Assembly (NCBI GenBank): GCA_006218025.1
Contig: VBWA01000031.1
Coordinates: forward strand, 1 to 35,452
Direction: 5' to 3'
Length of the DNA: 35,452 nt
Origin: Rhodocyclaceae bacterium
GTDB lineage: Bacteria; Pseudomonadota; Gammaproteobacteria; Burkholderiales; Rhodocyclaceae
The notes under the pieces were generated by a model. That model did no database searches. It was not told where the DNA came from and saw only the letters and a list, made by a program, of their open reading frames with translations. This document shows positions 1-8,240 of the stretch, one piece after another. Numbering within the stretch: position 1 is the first letter of the stretch; each line of letters begins with the position of its first letter. The position numbers were made by a program, and so were the translations under genes.

Positions 1-2331
1 ACAGGGACAACCAAGCTCAATCTCACCGGCAACGCACTGGCCAACACGCTTACCGGCAATGCCGCCGACAACATCATCCGGGGCGGCGACGGGCCGGATA
101 TTCTTCGCGGCGGCTTGGGCAACGATACCCTGAATGGTGGCCCGCAGACGGGCGGCCAGTTCAAAGGCTACGACTGGGCGGACTATTCGGACGCAGCGAA
201 TGCGATAACCGTAAATTTGGTCTTGGGAACGGCCACCGGCGAGGGCAACGATACCTTGATCGACATCGAGGCGGTCGCCGGCAGCGCCTTCGACGACAGC
301 ATCACTGGCGACGACGCGGACAACGTCCTGATGGGCGGCCTGGGCAACGACACGCTTAACGGCGGTAGGCAGGTCCTTTACGACCACGCCAATTATTCGC
401 TGGCGAACGGTGCGGTGCAGGTCAATCTGGGCGATGGCGACGGCACTGCCACGGGCGCCGACGGTAACGACATCCTGATCTCGATCGAAGGTGTGCGCGG
501 TTCGGCCTTTGCTGACACGCTGACAGGCGACAACAGGAACAACTGGATGACGGGTGGTGGCGGCGACGACTTGATTAATGGCGGCGGCAATTTTGACTGG
601 GCCGACTATCGGGATGCTTCTGGCGCGGTGACGGTCAATCTCGCCACGGGCTTGGCAAGCGGCGCAGATGGCAACGATGTTCTCGCCGGCATAGAAGCCC
701 TACGTGGTTCGACCTATGACGACACCTTTACTGGAGACGGTGGCGACAACTGGCTGCGTGGCGGCGGCGGCAACGATGTGTTGAACGGCGGGGCTGGCTC
801 CGACTACGCAGACTACAAGGATGCGGCCGGCGCGATAATGGTCGACCTCGCCACCGGGACAGCCCGCGGCGCTGACGGTAACGACACACTGGCGAATATT
901 GAGAATGTGCGCGGCTCGGCTTACGCCGACACTCTGACGGGCGGCAGTGGCGACAACTGGCTACGTGGCGGCGGCGGCAACGATGTGCTCAACGGCGGGG
1001 CTGGCTCCGACTACGCAGACTACAAGGATGCGGCCGGTGCGGTAACGGTCAATCTCGCCACCGGAACCGCCAGCGGCGCGGACGGCAACGACAGGCTGGC
1101 GAGTATCGAGCATGTGCGCGGCTCGGCTTACGCCGACACGCTGACGGGCAATAGCGGGACAAACTTCCTGCGCGGCGGCGCCGGTAACGATAGGCTGGAC
1201 GGAGGCGCGGGTTCGGACTGGGCCGCGTATTGGGACGCCACCGGCGGGGTTACGGTCGATCTCGCCGCCCACACATCGAGCGGCGCTGACGGCAACGACA
1301 CGCTCATCGGAATCGAGAACGTCACGGGTTCCGCCTACGCCGACACCCTGAAGGGTGATGCCGGCAGCAACTGGCTGCGTGGCAACGGCGGCAACGATAC
1401 GATCAATGGCGATACAGGGTACGACTGGGCAGATTACTGGAATGCCAGCGGCAGCGTTACCGTCAATCTCGCCGCGGGTACCGCCAGCGGTGCCGACGGC
1501 AACGACACACTGAGCAGCATCGAGGCCGTGGCTGGTTCATATTATTACAGCGACGCACTGACGGGTGATGACGGCGACAACTGGCTGGACGGGCGAGGCG
1601 GCAACGATACGCTCGATGGCGGGGCGGGTGCCGACTGGGCAAACTACTACTATGCCGCCAGCGCGGTAACGGTCGATCTTTCTGCCGGAAACGCCAGTGG
1701 CGCCGACGGCAACGATGTACTCATCAGCATTGAAAGCATCTCCGGTTCCAACTACGCGGACACCCTGACGGGCGACGGCGGGAATAACACACTGCGGGGC
1801 AATGCCGGCGACGACACGCTAAACGGCGGCGACGGGAGCGACGTACTGGACGGCGGCGCCGGCAATGACGTGCTCGACGGCGGGTACGGAGCGGACGCGC
1901 TTGCCGGGGGAACTGGCAACGACACCTACCGCACTGGCATCGCCGATGCGATCAGCGAAGCAAGTGGTTTGGTACTCGGCAGCGGTACGGATATTCTGGA
2001 AATCCGTGCCGCCACGGCAGGCCTATCGGAGGCGCTCTCTGCCGCCTTCGACAGCTTCAGCCAAGACATGAAGTTTAGCCGGGTCAATGGGGGCAAGGAC
2101 CTGCGCATCGACCTGGCGATGAACGGCGGCGCGTCCGCCGGCGCGATCACCGTGGCCGGCATGAATAGCGTACAAACGATGGTCGAGACGCTACGGCTTT
2201 ACGATGTGAATGGCCAGCAAGTTGCAGGGGATATCGACCTGACGTCGGTCTGGGCTGCCTCGGGCACCACTGCGAAGGCGCTCGCTCTCACGGGCGGCAG
2301 CGGCACGTACGGGGCGCTGGCCCATGGGTGA
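1..2331 (+). CDS. RTX-type calcium-binding repeat protein (5' partial)
   Basis: The frame is open from base 1 to the stop at 2329-2331, so the N-terminus lies outside the window; a methionine at base 115 is internal to the repeats and not a credible start. The protein is built of about nine units of roughly 69 residues. Each unit has a beta-rich part (ADY...AVTVNLATG, IENVRGSAYADTLTG) followed by glycine/aspartate nonapeptides of the GGxGND(x)L type, which bind Ca2+ in RTX proteins. A denser run of nonapeptides at about 1800-1920 precedes a non-repetitive C-terminal region of about 135 residues (1921-2328), where type I secretion substrates carry their uncleaved signal. Family knowledge suggests an exported or surface protein such as an adhesin or exoenzyme. 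No catalytic domain is visible and no type I secretion genes are in the window. Function beyond RTX repeats is unknown. Confidence 0.9.
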   Translation, partial: TGTTKLNLTGNALANTLTGNAADNIIRGGDGPDILRGGLGNDTLNGGPQTGGQFKGYDWADYSDAANAITVNLVLGTATGEGNDTLIDIEAVAGSAFDDSITGDDADNVLMGGLGNDTLNGGRQVLYDHANYSLANGAVQVNLGDGDGTATGADGNDILISIEGVRGSAFADTLTGDNRNNWMTGGGGDDLINGGGNFDWADYRDASGAVTVNLATGLASGADGNDVLAGIEALRGSTYDDTFTGDGGDNWLRGGGGNDVLNGGAGSDYADYKDAAGAIMVDLATGTARGADGNDTLANIENVRGSAYADTLTGGSGDNWLRGGGGNDVLNGGAGSDYADYKDAAGAVTVNLATGTASGADGNDRLASIEHVRGSAYADTLTGNSGTNFLRGGAGNDRLDGGAGSDWAAYWDATGGVTVDLAAHTSSGADGNDTLIGIENVTGSAYADTLKGDAGSNWLRGNGGNDTINGDTGYDWADYWNASGSVTVNLAAGTASGADGNDTLSSIEAVAGSYYYSDALTGDDGDNWLDGRGGNDTLDGGAGADWANYYYAASAVTVDLSAGNASGADGNDVLISIESISGSNYADTLTGDGGNNTLRGNAGDDTLNGGDGSDVLDGGAGNDVLDGGYGADALAGGTGNDTYRTGIADAISEASGLVLGSGTDILEIRAATAGLSEALSAAFDSFSQDMKFSRVNGGKDLRIDLAMNGGASAGAITVAGMNSVQTMVETLRLYDVNGQQVAGDIDLTSVWAASGTTAKALALTGGSGTYGALAHG
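73..1857 (+). repeat. Tandem repeat, about 207-bp period, inside RTX gene
   Basis: Equivalent hinge codons (N-x-L-x-GG) fall at 73, 325, 544, 751, 958, 1165, 1372, 1582 and 1789. The spacings are 252, 219, 207, 207, 207, 207, 210 and 207 bases, all multiples of three. The units beginning at 751 and 958 are nearly identical over their first 80 or so bases, which suggests recent duplication or gene conversion. The 210-base unit carries one extra residue in a tyrosine-rich stretch near 1540-1550. Confidence 0.85.
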
Positions 2332-2516
2332 GCGGGCCGGGCAAGCCGTGATGGACAGGAGATTCGTCAGGTAGCGGTCAATCAATTAAATGGACAGGTG
2401 CCGGGTGCGGGAAAAACAACAACCGTAATGACAACGGGGCCGGAAAATAGACATGTGTACTGCTTGGTGGTGCTCCGGACCGGCAAGGGGCCTTGGACCT
2501 TCATTTGGAGATAGTC

Positions 2517-3077
2517 ATGCTTCAAGCGTTTATCGTATTCCTTGTTTATCTCTTCCCGGCACTTACTTTCGGGCAAGTGCCGTTTCCACAACTGCCACAG
2601 CCGACAACAACCTTCTCCTTCGAAGATAAGGATTGGGGTGTCGAAGCAATAACGACACCAAAAAGGGCGCCATACCATGCACCCACACCCACCTCCATTC
2701 CAGGCGCACGAGTGATCAAGACGCTCGAACTCAAAGCACTTCTCGAATCAAACCACAACGTGATCGTTGTCGATGTCCTCGATTCAAAAACTCGAAAATC
2801 GATTCCTGGGGCCTTATGGATGCCCGGCGCCGGCGATGGCCAATTTTTCGCCGCTGAGAAGAGCAGATTCTCGACAGCGCTGGAAAGACTTACGAGTAGA
2901 GACAAGACCCGCCCAATAGTCTTTCTTTGTTTCAACTCCGAATGTTGGCTTTCTTATAACGCCTCACTGCACGCACTTGAAGCCGGATATAAAGATGTCA
3001 TTTGGTATCGTGGCGGTACCAACTCTTGGACAGGTGCGAGTCTCGAATGGAAGAATCCCGAGACCGTCAGCTGGTAG
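2517..3077 (+). CDS. Exported rhodanese-like protein with CxxxCW loop
   Basis: The start at 2517 is chosen because GGAG sits 7-10 bases upstream; an earlier in-frame ATG at 2493 lacks this. The first 20 residues form a hydrophobic signal peptide (MLQAFIVFLVYLFPALTFG), so the 186-aa product is probably periplasmic. The rhodanese fold is supported by an IVVDVLD strand near residue 85, IPGALW near 97, and an active-site-like loop LCFNSECWLSYN with cysteines at about 138 and 143. WYRGGT near residue 163 resembles the fold's C-terminal part. The CxxxCW loop is known from exported rhodanese-like proteins, some tied to PQQ-dependent catabolism. The likely role is persulfide handling or thiol redox chemistry outside the cytoplasm; substrate unknown. 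The gene stands alone and is visibly less GC-rich than the fatty-acid genes to its right. Confidence 0.75.
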   Translation: MLQAFIVFLVYLFPALTFGQVPFPQLPQPTTTFSFEDKDWGVEAITTPKRAPYHAPTPTSIPGARVIKTLELKALLESNHNVIVVDVLDSKTRKSIPGALWMPGAGDGQFFAAEKSRFSTALERLTSRDKTRPIVFLCFNSECWLSYNASLHALEAGYKDVIWYRGGTNSWTGASLEWKNPETVSW

Positions 3078-3160
3078 CCATTATCTCCAGATCAGGCTGA
3101 TCCGAAAATCCCAGAGTAGGTCAAACTCGCTGGCTCCCATTTGTTAACGCGGAACTTTTT

Positions 3161-4951
3161 TCAGAACATGGCTTCGTCGAGGGCCAATGCGCTGGCTCCG
3201 CCCTGCACCACTTCCTGCGCGAGGCCGGCCGCCGAGGCCATGACGTGATCGGCATAGAAATGCGCCGTGGCGATTTTTGCAGGGAAGAAGGGATCGGCAT
3301 CGCCGCCGGCAATCTTGCCCTGCGCCACGAGTGCAGCACGCGCCATCATCCAGCCGCCCGAAACGACGCCCATCAGCCGCAGGAAAGGCACGGCGCCGGC
3401 CGCCACCGCACGCACGTCCTTGCCGTAGTTGGCCACGATGTAGTCGGTCGCCTGCTGCAGGGCCTCGATGCCGCGACCCAGCGCAGCAGCGATGGCGACA
3501 AACTCGGCCCCCGTCTGCTGCGCCAGTTCGCTGCGGGTCTGTTGCATCGTGCCGAGCACGGCCTTGATCGTGGCACCGCCCTCGCGGGCAATCTTGCGTC
3601 CCATCAGGTCGTTGGCCTGGATGCCCGTGGTGCCTTCGTAGATCGTCGTGATGCGCGCATCGCGCATGTACTGCGCAGCGCCGGTCTCCTCGATGAAGCC
3701 CATGCCACCATGCACCTGCACACCCAGATACGCCATCTCGTTGCCCGTCTCGGTGCTCCAGCCCTTGACCACCGGAATCATCAGGTCGACATAGGCCTGG
3801 TTCTGCTCACGCTTGGCCGCGTCGGGATGACGCGCGGCGGCATCGTGCGCGGAGGCGACCGAATAGGCCAGCGCACGCATGGCTTCAACATTCGCGCGCA
3901 TCAGCATTAGCATGCGGCGGATGTCCGGATGCTTGATGATCGCCACGCCGCTCGCCGAGCCTTCGATGGCCCGGCCCTGCACGCGGTCGCGCGCGTAGGC
4001 CACGGCGTGCTGGTAGGCACGCTCGGCGATCGCCAGGCCTTCGAGGCCGACCGCAAAGCGTGCCGCGTTCATCATGACGAACATGTACTTGAGGCCCTGG
4101 TTCTCCTGGCCCACCAAGGTGCCGATCGCGCCGCCGTTGTCGCCCAGCGCCATGACGCAGGTCGGGCTGGCGTGGATGCCGAGCTTGTGTTCGATGGAGA
4201 CGCAATACGCATCGTTGCGCGCGCCCAGCGAGCCGTCCGGGTTCACCAGGAACTTGGGCACCACGAACAGCGAAATTCCCTTGACGCCCTCTGGCGCATC
4301 GGGCGTGCGCGCGAGCACGAGGTGGATGGTGTTCTCCGCCATGTCGTGGTCGCCGTAGGTGATGAAGATCTTCTGGCCGAAGATGCGATAGGTGCCGTCA
4401 CCCTGCGGCACGGCCCGCGAGCGGATCGCCGCGAGGTCGGAGCCGGCCTGCGGCTCGGTGATGTTCATGGTGCCGGTCCAGTTGCCGGAAATCATGTTGG
4501 GCAGGTACATCGCCTTCTGCTGGTCGTTGCCGGCCAGTTCCAGCGCCTCGATCGCGCCGAGCGTCAGCAGCGGACACAGCGAGAAGGAGATGTTGGCGGA
4601 CTTCCACATTTCCTGCACCGCGGCCGAAACCACCTTGGGCAGGCCCTGGCCGCCATGCTCGGGATTGCCCGAGAGCGCGTTCCAGCCGTTATCGACGAAC
4701 TGCCGGTAGGCCTCCTTGAAGCCCTTGGGCATGGTCACGGACCTGTCGGCCCATTTCGCGCCTTCCTGATCGCCGCTGTAGTTCAGCGGGTCCAGCACGC
4801 CGCCGGTGAACTTCGCGGATTCGTCGAGAATCGCTCCGACCACGTCTTCGGTCGCCTCCTCGTAGCCCGGCAATGCGGCCACCTTGTCGAGGCCGGCCAG
4901 TTCGGTCAAAACGAAATGCATGTCCTTCAAAGGGGCGGCATAGCTGCTCAT
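3161..4951 (-). CDS. Acyl-CoA dehydrogenase, long-form C-terminal-domain family
   Basis: This 596-aa FAD enzyme should introduce the alpha,beta double bond into an acyl-CoA and pass electrons to ETF. The N-terminus (YAAPLKDMHFVLTEL) is the extension typical of the long acyl-CoA dehydrogenases of beta/gammaproteobacteria. It is followed by the N-terminal helical, middle beta (MNITEPQAGSDLAAIRS, IFITYGDHDMAENTIHLVL) and C-terminal helical domains. IYEGTTGIQANDL carries the glutamate expected as catalytic base. The C-terminal 150 residues form the extra helical domain of this subfamily. It is the last gene of the etfB-etfA-membrane protein operon, 15 bases after the membrane gene. It is the same length as, and paralogous to, the enzyme at 18487-20277. 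Chain-length or aryl substrate specificity cannot be read from the sequence. Confidence 0.92.
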   Translation of the reverse strand: MSSYAAPLKDMHFVLTELAGLDKVAALPGYEEATEDVVGAILDESAKFTGGVLDPLNYSGDQEGAKWADRSVTMPKGFKEAYRQFVDNGWNALSGNPEHGGQGLPKVVSAAVQEMWKSANISFSLCPLLTLGAIEALELAGNDQQKAMYLPNMISGNWTGTMNITEPQAGSDLAAIRSRAVPQGDGTYRIFGQKIFITYGDHDMAENTIHLVLARTPDAPEGVKGISLFVVPKFLVNPDGSLGARNDAYCVSIEHKLGIHASPTCVMALGDNGGAIGTLVGQENQGLKYMFVMMNAARFAVGLEGLAIAERAYQHAVAYARDRVQGRAIEGSASGVAIIKHPDIRRMLMLMRANVEAMRALAYSVASAHDAAARHPDAAKREQNQAYVDLMIPVVKGWSTETGNEMAYLGVQVHGGMGFIEETGAAQYMRDARITTIYEGTTGIQANDLMGRKIAREGGATIKAVLGTMQQTRSELAQQTGAEFVAIAAALGRGIEALQQATDYIVANYGKDVRAVAAGAVPFLRLMGVVSGGWMMARAALVAQGKIAGGDADPFFPAKIATAHFYADHVMASAAGLAQEVVQGGASALALDEAMF

Positions 4952-4966
4952 GTTATTGCTCCGTGA

Positions 4967-5644
4967 TCACTTGTTCAAAAGATAGCGCCGGTCGTCGAAG
5001 CTGCCGACCCAGTGCGGCACATAGACCACCATCAGGGTCACCATGGCGCCGTTGAGCCAGGCCTCGGCAAAGCCCAGCAAGAAATAGTACGGCAGGTAGT
5101 CATCCACCAAAGTCGGCGCTGGATAGACGGCGGCCAGCCACAGCAGGGCGCTCGCCAGCAGGCCGGTGGCCATCACCGTCGCCGCCGCGCCGAAGAAGCC
5201 CGTGACGAATACATAGACGAAGAAATTGTTCGGCAGCGACCGCTCCACGCCGCGCCGGATCGAGTCCGCCAGCAAGGGCGGGAACACCGCCAGCACCAGC
5301 GCATTGAGTCCATACGCCAGCCAGCCCGCGTGCCCCTGGAGTTCGCCGTTCAACGTCACGCCTGCCAGCACGATCGACAGGCCGATGATCGCCAGCTGCC
5401 GGCCGAACATCAGGGCGAACATCGTGGCGCCGAGGAGGTGAAGGTTGAGGCCGGGCTGGACTCCGGCCTTCATGCTCCAGACCAGCACCAGCATCACCAC
5501 GGTGCCGAGCCAGACATTCATCTGCGCTGAATCGGTCAGGCGTCGCCACGGCGCGGTCCAGAAGCACCACAGCCATATCGCCAGCAGGGGAAGAAACGCC
5601 CCGACCGCCCAGGCTTGCGGAAACAGGGCGTCGGGGAAGTTCAT
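4967..5644 (-). CDS. CbiM-like integral membrane protein (ECF-permease-type)
   Basis: This 225-aa, very hydrophobic protein has about six or seven predicted membrane segments. Conserved-looking motifs are GLNLHLLGATMFALMFG (around residue 65) and YLPYYFLLGFAEAWLNGA (around residue 185). The pattern resembles the CbiM/energy-coupling-factor permease family (PF01891), whose classical members take up Co2+ or Ni2+ as the substrate component of an ECF transporter. No ATPase or CbiQ-like partner is nearby. It sits between etfA (12 bases away) and the acyl-CoA dehydrogenase (15 bases away) in one operon. This suggests a role tied to electron transfer from ETF or to the membrane rather than plain metal uptake, but that is inference. 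Family assignment is moderate; membrane location is firm. Confidence 0.7.
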   Translation of the reverse strand: MNFPDALFPQAWAVGAFLPLLAIWLWCFWTAPWRRLTDSAQMNVWLGTVVMLVLVWSMKAGVQPGLNLHLLGATMFALMFGRQLAIIGLSIVLAGVTLNGELQGHAGWLAYGLNALVLAVFPPLLADSIRRGVERSLPNNFFVYVFVTGFFGAAATVMATGLLASALLWLAAVYPAPTLVDDYLPYYFLLGFAEAWLNGAMVTLMVVYVPHWVGSFDDRRYLLNK

Positions 5645-5656
5645 GGCGGCTGCGCC

Positions 5657-6589
5657 TTAGAGTGCGGCCGTCAGTTCCGGTACGGCGGCGAACAGATCGG
5701 CGACAAGGCCGTAATCGGCAACCTGGAAGATCGGCGCATCGGGGTCCTTGTTGATCGCCACGATCACCTTCGAATCCTTCATGCCGGCCAGATGCTGGAT
5801 CGCCCCCGAGATGCCGATCGCGATGTAGAGCTGCGGGGCGACGATCTTGCCGGTCTGGCCCACCTGATAGTCGTTGGGCACGAAGCCCGCATCGACCGCC
5901 GCACGGCTGGCGCCGAGTGCCGCTCCCAGCTTGTCGGCCAGGGGTTCCAGGAGCGCGTGGTAGTTCTCGCCGTTGCCCATGCCGCGCCCCCCCGACACGA
6001 TGATCTTCGCCGCCGCGAGTTCCGGACGGGCCGACTTGGTCAGCTCCCGGCTCATCAGCTTCGATTGCCCCAGATCGGGGCCGGCCGCGACGGCTTCGAT
6101 GGCGGCACTGCCGCCCGAATTTGCGGCGGCATCGAAGCCCGTGGTGCGCACCGTGATGACCTTGGTCGCATCGCTCGACTTGACCGTCGCCAGCGCATTG
6201 CCGGCATAGATCGGACGGACGAAGGTATCGGCATCGACCACGCTGATGATTTCCGAGATCTGCGCCACATCGAGCAGCGCCGCCACGCGCGGCAGGGTGT
6301 TCTTGCCGTTGCTGGTGGCTGCGGCAATGATGTGGCTGTAGCCCGCTGCATTGGCCACGATCAGGGCGGCGAGGTTCTCCGCGGTCTGGTCGCCGTAATG
6401 GGCGGCATCGGCCAGCTTGACCTTGGCCACGCCGGCGACCTTGGCGGCCTGTTCGGCAACCGCGCCGCAACCAGCGCCGGCGACGAGGATATGAATTTCG
6501 CCGCCGATCTTTGCCGCAGCAGTGACGGCGTTGAGGGTCGCGGCCTTGAGGATGGCGTTGTCGTGTTCTGCGATGACGAGGGGGCTCAT
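5657..6589 (-). CDS. etfA: Electron transfer flavoprotein alpha subunit
   Basis: This 310-aa protein is the FAD-binding alpha subunit of the ETF heterodimer, which takes electrons from acyl-CoA dehydrogenases to ETF:ubiquinone oxidoreductase. The N-terminal domain begins [19 protein letters not shown]. The C-terminal FAD domain shows [13 protein letters not shown] and the [25 protein letters not shown] segment split across the usual FAD-contact loop, followed by [20 protein letters not shown]. The length is usual for the family. Its start overlaps the etfB stop by four bases (ATGA), indicating coupled translation. Two acyl-CoA dehydrogenases in the window are natural electron donors. Confidence 0.96.
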   Translation of the reverse strand: MSPLVIAEHDNAILKAATLNAVTAAAKIGGEIHILVAGAGCGAVAEQAAKVAGVAKVKLADAAHYGDQTAENLAALIVANAAGYSHIIAAATSNGKNTLPRVAALLDVAQISEIISVVDADTFVRPIYAGNALATVKSSDATKVITVRTTGFDAAANSGGSAAIEAVAAGPDLGQSKLMSRELTKSARPELAAAKIIVSGGRGMGNGENYHALLEPLADKLGAALGASRAAVDAGFVPNDYQVGQTGKIVAPQLYIAIGISGAIQHLAGMKDSKVIVAINKDPDAPIFQVADYGLVADLFAAVPELTAAL

Positions 6590-7338
6590 GCGATCACCTT
6601 GGCTTCGTTCTTGAGTTTGTCGATCAGGGTCGCGATGTCGGCGACCTTGATGCCGGCGCTGCGCTTGGGCGGCTCACTGACGCTGACGGTGGCCAGACGC
6701 GGGGCGACATCGACGCCGAGGTCGGCGGGCTTGACCACTTCCATCGGCTTCTTCTTCGCCTTCATGATGTTGGGTAGCGTGGCGTAGCGCGGCTCGTTCA
6801 GGCGCAGGTCGGTGGTGACGATGGCCGGCAGGCTGACTTCGATGGTTTCCAGGCCGCCATCGACTTCGCGGGTGACGGTGGCCTTGCCGTCGGCGACGAC
6901 GACCTTGGAGGCGAAGGTGGCTTGCGACCAGCCCAGCAGCGCGGCCAGCATCTGGCCGGTCTGGTTGGCGTCGTCGTCGATGGCCTGCTTGCCGAGGATG
7001 ATCAGTTGCGGCGCTTCTTTCTTCGCCACGGCGGCGAGCAGCTTGGCCACGGCCAGCGGCTGCAGTTCGACATCGGACTCGACCAGGATCGAGCGGTCGG
7101 CGCCGATGGCCATCGCGGTGCGCAGGGTTTCCTGGCAGGCAGTGACGCCACAGGAGACGGCGATCACTTCGGTGGCCTTGCCGGCTTCCTTGAGACGCAT
7201 GGCTTCTTCGACCGCGATTTCGTCGAAGGGATTCATCGACATTTTCACATTCGCCAGATCGACACCACTGCCGTCTGCCTTGACGCGAACCTTGACGTTG
7301 TAGTCAATCACGCGCTTGACCGGGACGAGGATTTTCAA
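6586..7338 (-). CDS. etfB: Electron transfer flavoprotein beta subunit (TTG start)
   Basis: This 250-aa beta subunit of ETF begins [20 protein letters not shown], typical of the family, and carries the AMP-binding region ([24 protein letters not shown]). The C-terminal segment with the family pattern [20 protein letters not shown] contains the recognition-loop region that docks with dehydrogenases. The start is a TTG at 7338, not an upstream ATG. AAGGAG lies six bases before it, and the family N-terminus begins exactly there. It heads the operon etfB-etfA-membrane protein-acyl-CoA dehydrogenase. The divergent TetR gene starts 131 bases away, with an inverted repeat in the gap, so repression by that regulator is plausible. 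Confidence 0.95.
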   Translation of the reverse strand: MKILVPVKRVIDYNVKVRVKADGSGVDLANVKMSMNPFDEIAVEEAMRLKEAGKATEVIAVSCGVTACQETLRTAMAIGADRSILVESDVELQPLAVAKLLAAVAKKEAPQLIILGKQAIDDDANQTGQMLAALLGWSQATFASKVVVADGKATVTREVDGGLETIEVSLPAIVTTDLRLNEPRYATLPNIMKAKKKPMEVVKPADLGVDVAPRLATVSVSEPPKRSAGIKVADIATLIDKLKNEAKVIA

Positions 7339-7399
7339 GCGAGTCTCCTTGATGTTGGCTGAGCTAAGAAAGTTCATTCTAACGACTATTCGGAGCTGC

Positions 7400-7477
7400 G
7401 TTTCCATACGCTTAGGTATGGAGTATGAGATACTACCGCAGTCCGAACCAGAACTCAATACCCTACCGTATGGAAAC
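7400..7477. promoter_or_regulatory. Inverted repeat between etfB and tetR-type gene
   Basis: GTTTCCATACG at 7400-7410 is a perfect reverse complement of CGTATGGAAAC at 7467-7477, which overlaps the regulator's start codon. A second dyad, CCATAC (7404-7409) with GTATGG (7416-7421), overlaps the left arm. Repeated CCATAC/GTATGG half-sites between divergent genes are what is expected of an operator for a TetR-type repressor controlling both itself and the etf operon. Binding is inferred from position and symmetry only. Confidence 0.6.
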
Positions 7478-8045
7478 AAAAACCGCCAAGACACCGCGCG
7501 CCATGCTGGATCGCGACGCCTGGATCAAGGGCGCGATCGCCATCCTCGCCGAGCACGGCGCCGAACGCCTGCGCGTGGAAGTCCTGGCCAAGCGCCTCGG
7601 CGTGACCAAGGGCAGCTTCTACTGGCATTTCAAGGACAGGCGCGACCTGCTCGATGCGGTGCTCAACCTGTGGAAGGAAGGCCGCATCCGCGACATCCGC
7701 AAGCAGACCCAGGCCCAGCCCGGCGGCGAAGCCGCCGCCCTGCTCCACACCATCGAGGTCTACGCCTCGGCGCGCAACCGCAAGGGCATCGCCATCGAAG
7801 CCGCGGTGCGCGACTGGGCGCGCCGCGACCCGCAGGCGGTGGCCGTCGTGGAGGAGGTCGACGCCGAACGCCTGGCCTGCGCCTGCCGGCTGTTCCTCGC
7901 CTGCGGCATCAAGGAAGAAGAAGCGCAGGCGCGCAGCCTGATGCTCTATGCCTACGTCTTCGGCGTCAGCCTGATGCGCTGCGGCGGATTCACCAGCAAC
8001 ATCGAAGCGCTGAAAGCCTGGATCGCCGAACGCATCGCCCGCTGA
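7470..8045 (+). CDS. TetR-family transcriptional regulator
   Basis: This 191-aa protein has an N-terminal helix-turn-helix (residues about 14-60; [20 protein letters not shown] then [13 protein letters not shown]), the signature of TetR regulators. A helical ligand-binding domain follows. The start at 7470 gives the usual short lead before the DNA-binding domain; a longer frame to 7425 is possible but would run across the dyad. It is divergent from etfB. Family and position suggest that it senses an acyl-CoA or related metabolite and represses the etf/acyl-CoA dehydrogenase operon. The ligand is unknown. Between its stop and 8240 I see no gene, only the convergent end of the lipoprotein gene. 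Confidence 0.9.
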   Translation: METKTAKTPRAMLDRDAWIKGAIAILAEHGAERLRVEVLAKRLGVTKGSFYWHFKDRRDLLDAVLNLWKEGRIRDIRKQTQAQPGGEAAALLHTIEVYASARNRKGIAIEAAVRDWARRDPQAVAVVEEVDAERLACACRLFLACGIKEEEAQARSLMLYAYVFGVSLMRCGGFTSNIEALKAWIAERIAR

Positions 8046-8240
8046 TAGCGGGAGCGTGCGCAGCGCAGGAGTCGGCGGTGGCAATACGGCGGTAGAAGGA
8101 GAGGCTGCGCCGTGACGCTGCTTTACCGCGTGACGGCCGGCGTACCCCCCTCAGCGCCGCCTCATGGGGCGCCAGTCGGGAAGGTGCCAGCTTTGCTTAG
8201 GAGCACTAGCCAACTTGGTGCCAAACTTGTCGGGCTTAGC

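Noticed and set aside
3090-3102. GATCAG-G-CTGATC dyad between convergent genes as a terminator
   Set aside because: The single-base centre cannot form a usable loop without losing most of the stem, and no thymine run follows.
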